This document shows positions 7,732 through 12,942 of a DNA stretch of 12,942 nucleotides, one piece after another. The stretch covers positions 1 to 12,942 of the forward strand of contig JALSNT010000217.1 in assembly GCA_026986885.1 (NCBI GenBank), given 5' to 3'. The stretch is from Desulfobulbaceae bacterium. GTDB lineage: Bacteria; Desulfobacterota; Desulfobulbia; Desulfobulbales; Desulfobulbaceae. The notes below the pieces were generated by a model. That model had not been told where the DNA came from. It made no database searches and saw only the letters and a list, made by a program, of their open reading frames with translations. The position numbers and the translations under genes are program-made. Within the stretch, counting starts at the first letter, position 1. Every line of letters starts with the position of its first letter.

Positions 7732-7799
7732 GTTCCACTCAAGCAGACCTACAATGTTAATTTTCTTGTTTTTTATGACAGAAAATGAGGAGTAAGGCA

Positions 7800-8357
7800 C
7801 TAATGATTTTCTTTTTCCCGCTGGTTCTCCAATTCGCGGGCAGCACGAAGCAGGCGAAATATCTCCCGGCTGTGCCTGCTCTGCCGGGTACGGGCGTAGA
7901 TAGCAGCCAGCCTACCGAGGGCTATGGTATCGACCATCGGCAGAGCCTTTTTGATTTCTCCGATGGTCACACTCTCCCAGATTTCGGACAATTCCTGCTG
8001 CGCGGCGGCCGCCTGTTTTCTCTTTGCTATGGCCTCATTAAGCAGACTGTCCCGGAGATATTCCAGCTCGTGAAACTGCTTTTTGTCCCTTAGTTCTCTC
8101 CCTTTTCTCTCGGTAAGAAAATTATAGAGATCGGCAAGGGATTTTGTTGCTAAACCCTTGCTGATGCTCTTGGTGATATATTTAATCTGCCGCTTCCTTG
8201 CCCCACCCTTGAGGGCCTGTGTTTCCGTCAGCAGGAGACGAATTTCCCGGTCGCAGGGCACCCTTTGGACAACGTGCTCCGGCAGAGCAACCAGCTCCCG
8301 CACCAACTGTTCAACCTCTTTAATCCTTCTCTTCTGCTCCGATCTACTTAATCTCAT
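7800..8357 (-). CDS. darP: DarP/YjgA (DUF615) ribosome-associated protein
   Basis: The 185-residue, highly charged protein matches the DUF615 family. GGARKRQIKYITKSI corresponds to the EGRRRQLQLIGKML region of E. coli DarP, and SREIFRLLRAARELE near the C-terminus corresponds to ARQIFQYLRELAE. The family binds the immature large ribosomal subunit and promotes late 50S assembly in E. coli. The overall length is similar to the E. coli protein, but the acidic N-terminal extension is absent and the middle is longer. The ATG at 8357 has only a weak ribosome site (GGGTAAAG). It lies 92 bases downstream of the DUF166 gene on the same strand with no terminator between them, so the two may be cotranscribed. 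Family assignment is confident; function in this organism is inferred. Confidence 0.85.
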   Translation of the reverse strand: MRLSRSEQKRRIKEVEQLVRELVALPEHVVQRVPCDREIRLLLTETQALKGGARKRQIKYITKSISKGLATKSLADLYNFLTERKGRELRDKKQFHELEYLRDSLLNEAIAKRKQAAAAQQELSEIWESVTIGEIKKALPMVDTIALGRLAAIYARTRQSRHSREIFRLLRAARELENQREKENH

Positions 8358-8449
8358 GATATCTTTACCCGTGGCCTAAAACCAAAAAAACGCTTAATTT
8401 CGGGAGAACTCAAGTACAGAATAAATGCGCAGGCAGTTGATGCGTTCGT

Positions 8450-9094
8450 TTATTTCTCACCTTGTTCTTTTTTTTGTTGCGCACGCGCACAGGCCTTTTG
8501 CAAGGCAGCTCGATGGACATAACCGGCATAATGGACAGGGCTTTTGCCGGTAACAGGGTCAAAACGGCCTGGATCTGCCGTACAATGATATTGCACGAGC
8601 CGGGGAAGCAGGATCAGGGCCTCGGCAACGGGGACACCTGTAACCTCGGCCAGTACATCCCAGGTGGCACCGCAGGGCGCTCCGCGAATGACCTTTATAT
8701 CACGAATAATCCCCTGGCTGAGCTCAACCTGATATTCAGGGAAACCAAATCTTTCTCCATACCCTGCCAGTTTCTTATGGCGGCCAAGTCCGCAACAGGT
8801 AAACGGTGTATACCCCTTGTCATTGTGTTTGCCGGAAGAAACAACGGGAATCTCCAGCCTGCTGCACAGTTCAATAAGATGATGGGAGAGATCGGGGTGG
8901 GACAGATAATTGAGTACCAGCTCAGCGTTCCGGACAGTTACCGGCTTGATATACAATTCAGGATCATCGATAAATTCAGGCAACTGTTCATCAATGGCAA
9001 CAACGGTAACTTCGTCATCGGCATTGCCGAATCGTTGAAGACCTTCGATCTTGTTGCGGCCGGATCCATTTTGTTCAAACACAAGGATTTGCAT
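8450..9094 (-). CDS. DUF166 family protein of unknown function
   Basis: The 214-residue soluble protein fits the DUF166 family, which is mainly known from methanogens and some sulfate reducers and is sometimes loosely labelled as thymidylate synthase. Conserved segments seen are CCGLGRHKKLAGYGERFG (100-117), the GxI-RxxxVxRGAPCGATW block (128-145) and LVQYHCTADPG (166-176). Cysteines at 77, 100, 101, 141 and 171 could bind a metal or an Fe-S cluster; this is inference. The C-terminus after residue 176 is a basic tail. No clear ribosome site lies close to the ATG at 9094; an AGGA is about 20 bases upstream. The gene sits just beyond the terminator of the hdrA-mvhD operon and upstream of darP on the same strand. 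No biochemical function can be given. Confidence 0.75.
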   Translation of the reverse strand: MQILVFEQNGSGRNKIEGLQRFGNADDEVTVVAIDEQLPEFIDDPELYIKPVTVRNAELVLNYLSHPDLSHHLIELCSRLEIPVVSSGKHNDKGYTPFTCCGLGRHKKLAGYGERFGFPEYQVELSQGIIRDIKVIRGAPCGATWDVLAEVTGVPVAEALILLPRLVQYHCTADPGRFDPVTGKSPVHYAGYVHRAALQKACARAQQKKEQGEK

Positions 9095-9112
9095 AAATTA
9101 ATTATTTTTCAT

Positions 9113-9147
9113 CCTAAATTTAGCAATTTAGGTGAAGATCTCTTCAT
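9113..9147. repeat. Two small inverted repeats upstream of the DUF166 gene
   Basis: CCTAAAT (9113-9119) and ATTTAGG (9126-9132) flank a six-base loop. Next to it is a near-perfect palindrome, TGAAGATCTCTTCA (9134-9147). Both lie between the mvhD terminator and the DUF166 start, where a promoter for DUF166 is expected, so either could be an operator. They could also be chance structure in AT-rich DNA. Confidence 0.4.
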
Positions 9148-9161
9148 CCTTATTTTTTTAA

Positions 9162-9200
9162 TAGAAAAAGCCCGTCACCACTGGAGATGAACGGGCTTTT
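9162..9200 (-). terminator. Rho-independent terminator of the hdrA-mvhD operon
   Basis: A perfect 10-pair stem (AAAAGCCCGT, 9166-9175, with ACGGGCTTTT, 9191-9200) encloses a 15-base loop. Read leftward, the U-run continues as TTTTTCTATT. It begins about 20 bases past the mvhD stop and separates that operon from the DUF166 gene. The stem is symmetrical enough to work weakly in the other direction, but no gene approaches from that side. Confidence 0.9.
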
Positions 9201-9220
9201 ACAGGCGAAATAAAAAAGGT

Positions 9221-9823
9221 TCAGGCAGCAAAGGCCTTGTCAAAGGTCTTTGCCATTTTGGTGGTGATTACCTCATCAATATGTTCCCTGGTCCAGATTT
9301 TATCCTTGCGAACCGCCTTGGTCGCATTGCCGTAGCTGATGCGGCTCTTCATGCTGGAAACAAATTTCAGCCCTTTTTCCAGTCGGCTTTTCAGCTCTTC
9401 TTCACTTAATCCTTCGGCCTGGCCAAGGGGACCCAATGCCTTCATCTGCTCAGTAAATTCGGTAATTAACTGGACAAAACGAGGGGCTTCGGCTGCCGAT
9501 GCCCATTGCAGATCATAGCGTTCTTGACGGATTCCTATCTCGTCGAGAACTTTGTGTACCAGACTCTCAGCACCCATTGCATCATAATTACCAACCTGGT
9601 AATGACATTCGCCGAGTTGTCAGCCGCCGGTAAAGATGCCGTCTGCTCCTTCAATAAAGCCGCGAATAATAAAGGCAGGATCAACCCGGCCGGTACACAT
9701 AACCCTGATTGTCCGCAGGTTAGGCGGATATTGGAAACGGGAAACCCCGGCGGCATCAGCTGCGGCATAGCAGCACCAGTTACATAAAAAACCCAGTATT
9801 CTGGGACTATACTCATCATCCAT
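9221..9823 (-). CDS. mvhD: MvhD-type iron-sulfur subunit, selenoprotein (in-frame TGA read as Sec68)
   Basis: Read through one TGA at 9620-9622, the frame gives 200 residues. The first part is typical MvhD: GFLCNWCCYAAADAAGVSR with Cys14, Cys17 and Cys18, then RVMCTGRVDP (Cys43), then GADGIFTGG-U-QLGECHY (Sec68, Cys73), then GNYDAM. Homologues commonly have Cys at the TGA position, and Sec variants (for example VhuD of methanogens) are known. The family carries a [2Fe-2S] cluster and passes electrons from a hydrogenase or formate dehydrogenase to HdrA. The start ATG follows GAGG by eight bases, and only three bases separate it from the hdrA stop, so the genes are translationally linked. Residues after about 133 form a charged tail beyond the usual family length. 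Without recoding the gene would be a 67-residue stub plus a 118-residue fragment starting at 9577. Confidence 0.9.
9578..9622 (-). promoter_or_regulatory. Sec codon and candidate bacterial SECIS element in mvhD
   Basis: The UGA at 9622-9620 is followed by a six-pair stem AUUACC / GGUAAU (9603-9598 and 9592-9587) with the five-base loop AGGUU. The GG and the GU in this loop lie about 24-26 bases after the UGA, within the range usual for bacterial SECIS hairpins, and GU is the feature SelB recognises. The lower stem can extend with bulges to 9578. The structure was found by eye, not by a folding program. Confidence 0.8.
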
Positions 9824-9826
9824 ATC

Positions 9827-12800
9827 TTACACCTCGACGGTTTCTTTTACAGTGGCCGCACCAAAGGCCTCTATCTGAGAAGTTATCTGTTCGTTAGTGA
9901 AGCCGCCCATGGAGATGGCAAAGGTCGGGCAGTGGCTGGCACAGATGCCGCAGGCCTTACAGGAGGCGGCAATGGTCCTGGCCTTTCGTTTCTTTTCCAC
10001 CTTGATCATCTCAATGGCACCAAAGGGGCACAGGCTGACACACAGGCCACAGCCGATGCATGTTTTTTCGTCGACCGAGGAAACAATAGGATCGACAGAC
10101 ACCGCCCCTTTGACCAGCGGAATAGCGGCTTTAGCGGCAGCCGCCTGGGCCTGGGCAATGGTTTCATCCACTGGTTTCGGGCCGTGCGCAAGACCACAGA
10201 CATAGACACCGTCCACCGGCAGTTCAACTGGTCTGAGTTTGACATGGGCCTCAAGGAAAAAATTATCATCGGTAAGCGGCGCCTTGAGCATCCTGCTTAA
10301 GTCTTCAGTACCGTCGGGCACGATACCCACGGACAGGACCAGCAGATCAGGTGTCAGGTCCAGTTCTTCCTGCATGAGCGGATCGAAAAAACCGACATGG
10401 AGACGACGTCCCTTTTCATAGACCTTCGGCTTGTTCTCCAGCTCGTACGGTATAAAAATCACACCCTTGAGTCGAGCCTGACGATAGGCATCCTCGGCAT
10501 AGCCATAGGTCCGCATATCACGATAAAGAACAATAACCCTGGATTCCGGATTTATTTCCTTGATCTGCAGGGCATTTTTTACCGCATGGTTACAGCAGAC
10601 CTTGGAGCAGTAATTAAGATCATCACCCCGGGAACCGGCACATTGAATCATGATGACAGAACCGGGTGCCCGGTTCTTCGCCTTACCGGCAAGCCGTTTT
10701 TCCAGTTGCTGCTGGGTAATAACCTTGCTGTTGCTGCCAAGTAAATAACCATCGGGTCGATGTTCATGGCCGCCGGTGGCCAAGATAACCACACCATGGT
10801 CTACTGTTTGTTCTTGTTTATTCTTACCGGTCCCGGTGGCGATAACCGAAGAAAAATTACCGACAAAACCCGAGCTGTGAATGATCTCGGCATTGGTCAA
10901 CACATCAATTGCTTTGTTTTTCTTGACCCGGGCGACCAGTTCTTTCAAATAGCCTGCGGTCTCAGACCTGCTTAAGGTATGGTTAAGCAGGCCGAGATTT
11001 CCGCCAAGAGACTTGCCTTTTTCAAGGAGAACCGATTCAAATCCCTGTTCAGCCATGGTCAATGCCGCCACCATACCGGCAATGCCGCCACCGATGATCA
11101 GCGCCCTCTTGGTCACCGGCACGGTCTGCTCCGGCAGCGGTTTAAGTTTCCTCGCCTTGGCCACTGCCATGCGCACCAGATCCTGTGATTTATCCGTGGC
11201 CGCATCCGGCTCTCCTGCATGTACCCAGGAACATTGATCGCGAATATTGACCATCTCGATAAGACAGGGATTCAGGCCTGCGTCTTTCAAGGTTTCCTGA
11301 AAGAGCGGCTCATGGGTACGTGGTGAGCAGGCGGCAATGACAACCCGGTTCAGATTGTGATCGATGATCGTCTTTTTCAGTGTTTCCACCGCATCCTGGG
11401 AGCAGGAATACAGAGAATCAGTGTGATACACAACCCCTTCCATGTCGGCAACCGAATTTTCCACCCGGTGTACATCAACAACGGAACTGATGTTTATGCC
11501 GCAATGACAGACAAAAACCCCAATCCTTGGTTCGTCGGCATCTGTTTTTTCCTGCGGGTAATTTTTATGAACAATACCCTGACCGCGTTGTTTTTTGAGA
11601 AGGCCGGCAGCGATACCGGCGGCGGCAGAGGCCTGGGTAACGGATTCGGGGATATCCTTGGGCCCTTGAAAGGAGCCGGCCACAATTACTCCTTCCCTTT
11701 TTGTGGCCAGGGGTTGAAAAACCTCTGATTTGGCGAAATTATACCGGTTCAGTTCTATACCGGTAATATCTGCAATTCCTTCGGCATCTCGAGGTGACTC
11801 CAGACCGACGGACAGTACTACCAGATCAAAGGGTGCAAATTCATGCGCCCCTGCCAGGGTGGAATAGGTCAGTTGCAACCGGTTTTCCCAGGGCGTAATG
11901 TCACCGACCTTGGCGCGGACAAATTTAATGCCCATGGACTCGGCACGGTGCTGGGCTTTGTCAAACTCCTTACCCTGGGTACGGATATCCATATAATAGA
12001 TGGTAATGTCTACTTCCGGATCATGTTCCTTGGCGACCATTGCCTCCTTGATTGCATACATACAGCAGACCGAAGAACAGTAGCCGTTGTCACAGCCAAG
12101 ATCACGGGAACCAACGCACTGGATAAAGGCAATACGTTTGGGATGACGGCCGTCCGAGAAACATTTGACCTCACCCTTAAACGGGCCGGAGGCGGTTGTC
12201 ATCCGCTCAAATTCGAAGCTGGTAACAACATCCGGATGTTTGCCGTAGCTGTATTTTTCCAGGGTTGACCGATCAATTTTACCGAATCCCGGTGACAGGA
12301 TAACCGCCCCGATATTAAGTTCAATTTCTTTGGGCTTCTGATTAAAATTAATCGCATGACTCTGACAGACCGGTACGCAGATCTGACAGGTATCATACTG
12401 CAGATGCAGGCAGGAGGAAGGATCAATGTAATAGGTGGCAGGCACTGCCTGGGCGTAATCAATATGAATCGGCCGCGTTATCGACAGTCCTTCATTATAA
12501 GGGTCCACATGATGCCGGGGACAGTACTGGGTACACAATCCGCAGGCCGTGCAGGCATCAGCATCTATGTATCGGGGACGCTGGTGAATTTTTGCAGTAA
12601 AATCACCTGATTTTCCCTCCAATGCCAGCAAATCAGCATTGGTTAACATTTCTATATTTGGAGACCGACCGGCCTCTACCAGCTTGGGTGCCAGTATTCA
12701 GAGAGAACAGTCATTGGTGGGAAATGTCTTGTCCAGCTGCGCCATGACACCACCGACCACCGCAGACTTTTCCACCAGATATACATAGTAACCAAGCTCG

Positions 12801-12886
12801 GTCAGGTCCAGGGCGGCCTGAATACCGGCGATACCGCCGCCGACAACCATAACTGATCCGGCCCTGTGTTCCATTCCTTTTCCCAT
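9827..12886 (-). CDS. hdrA: Long HdrA-like flavoprotein, selenoprotein (in-frame TGA read as Sec63)
   Basis: Read through TGA at 12698-12700, the frame encodes 1019 residues. The first module has an FAD motif [12 protein letters not shown] near residues 15-26, then NDCSL-U-ILAPK with Sec63. It continues with an inserted ferredoxin domain (Cys112/115/118/122 and Cys159/167/170/174) and a CVGSRD...YCSSVCC cluster motif (Cys257, 270, 274, 275). The second module begins near 454 with [11 protein letters not shown] and [10 protein letters not shown], followed by FAD motif IIGGGIAGM (597-605). It has another CAGSRG...YCSKVCC motif (749, 760, 764, 765) and two C-terminal [4Fe-4S] ferredoxin motifs (943-953 and 976-986). 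HdrA proteins are cytoplasmic flavin-based electron bifurcation or transfer hubs. GGAG lies six bases before the ATG at 12886. The partner mvhD follows directly; hdrB and hdrC are not in the window. The family is certain; donor, acceptor and bifurcation are inferred. Confidence 0.93.
12668..12700 (-). promoter_or_regulatory. Sec codon and candidate bacterial SECIS element in hdrA
   Basis: The UGA at 12700-12698 is followed two bases later by a six-pair stem ACUGGC / GCCGGU (12695-12690 and 12673-12668). Inside it is an ACC/GGU stem with loop CAAGCU; an alternative pairing CCA/UGG leaves loop AGC with G second. The loop G lies 15 bases after the UGA, at the short end of the usual SECIS range, and there is a four-base bulge on the 3' side. 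Found by eye; less typical than the mvhD element. Confidence 0.65.
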
Positions 12887-12898
12887 TACAATCTCCAG

Positions 12899-12910
12899 AG
12901 TAAATTTACT
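12899..12910. repeat. 12-base perfect palindrome upstream of hdrA
   Basis: AGTAAATTTACT lies immediately before the hdrA ribosome site, in the expected promoter or leader zone, with TATA-like sequences (TATAGT) further upstream on the minus strand. It could be an operator or part of the core promoter. Only 56 bases upstream of the gene are visible, so nothing more can be said. Confidence 0.3.
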
Positions 12911-12942
12911 ATAAGCACTATATTTACACCTACCTAAACTGA

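Larger units (their letters stand above)
7521..7799. other. Convergent intergenic region between pycB and darP
   Basis: This 279-base stretch carries no gene. It holds a perfect 11-pair hairpin, a second hairpin with the same loop, and a third longer hairpin near 7692-7731, each listed separately. An AATTTCGAA-type short palindrome lies near 7568. Two genes converge here, so transcription from both sides must end in or near it. Confidence 0.6.

Noticed and set aside
9221..9577. A separate 118-residue gene starting at 9577
   Set aside because: It is the part of mvhD after the Sec codon. Its ATG is an internal Met83 without a ribosome site.
12698..12886. hdrA as a pseudogene or separate short flavoprotein ending at TGA
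   Set aside because: The same frame continues with conserved HdrA sequence, the stop sits at a known Cys/Sec column, a hairpin follows, and mvhD shows the same pattern. Two independent nonsense mutations at redox cysteines are unlikely.
9221..12886. QmoA/QmoB of the Qmo complex
   Set aside because: QmoB carries MvhD fused to an HdrA-like part and sits with qmoC and aprBA. Here MvhD is separate, HdrA is about 1019 residues, and no apr or qmoC gene is present.

Overview
The window looks like a chromosomal segment of an anaerobic bacterium of the Desulfobacterota type (sulfate reducers and their relatives, possibly Desulfobulbales). This is inferred from gene content: an HdrA/MvhD electron-transfer pair with selenocysteine, a DUF166 protein, a two-subunit pyruvate carboxylase, an atypical thioredoxin-reductase-like flavoprotein and a Tol system. 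No rRNA, tRNA, CRISPR array, transposase or phage gene is visible.

Layout. (1) Bases 1-2089, minus strand: tolQ, tolR and a tolA/TonB-like gene that runs off the left edge. (2) Bases 2090-2820: a long non-coding stretch with a candidate sigma70-type promoter and a GC-rich leader for the next gene. (3) Bases 2821-3732, plus strand: a thioredoxin-reductase-like flavoprotein that keeps its CxxC but has lost the usual NADPH-binding signatures, followed by a good intrinsic terminator. (4) Bases 4118-7520, plus strand: a two-gene operon for biotin carboxylase (pycA) and a carboxyltransferase with biotinyl domain (pycB), which probably makes oxaloacetate from pyruvate. The carboxyltransferase active-site motifs are unusual. 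(5) Bases 7521-7799: a convergent intergenic region with several strong hairpins. (6) Bases 7800-9094, minus strand: darP (DUF615) and a DUF166 gene. (7) Bases 9221-12886, minus strand: hdrA followed by mvhD, closed by an intrinsic terminator.

The main result is in region 7. Both genes are interrupted by an in-frame TGA exactly where their families carry a conserved cysteine, and reading continues in the same frame with conserved family sequence. Each TGA is followed at SECIS distance by a stem-loop. Read as selenocysteine, the products are a 1019-residue HdrA (Sec63, CxxU motif) and a 200-residue MvhD (Sec68). A standard gene caller would split or truncate both genes. The HdrA is also unusually long, with two FAD/HdrA-like modules. 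No hdrB, hdrC, hydrogenase or formate dehydrogenase gene is within the window, so the electron donor and acceptor are unknown.

The genes work together in small units: TolQRA energises the cell envelope from the proton motive force, PycAB feeds oxaloacetate into central metabolism, and HdrA-MvhD is expected to handle flavin-based electron transfer in the cytoplasm. Nothing in the sequence shows a functional link between these units.
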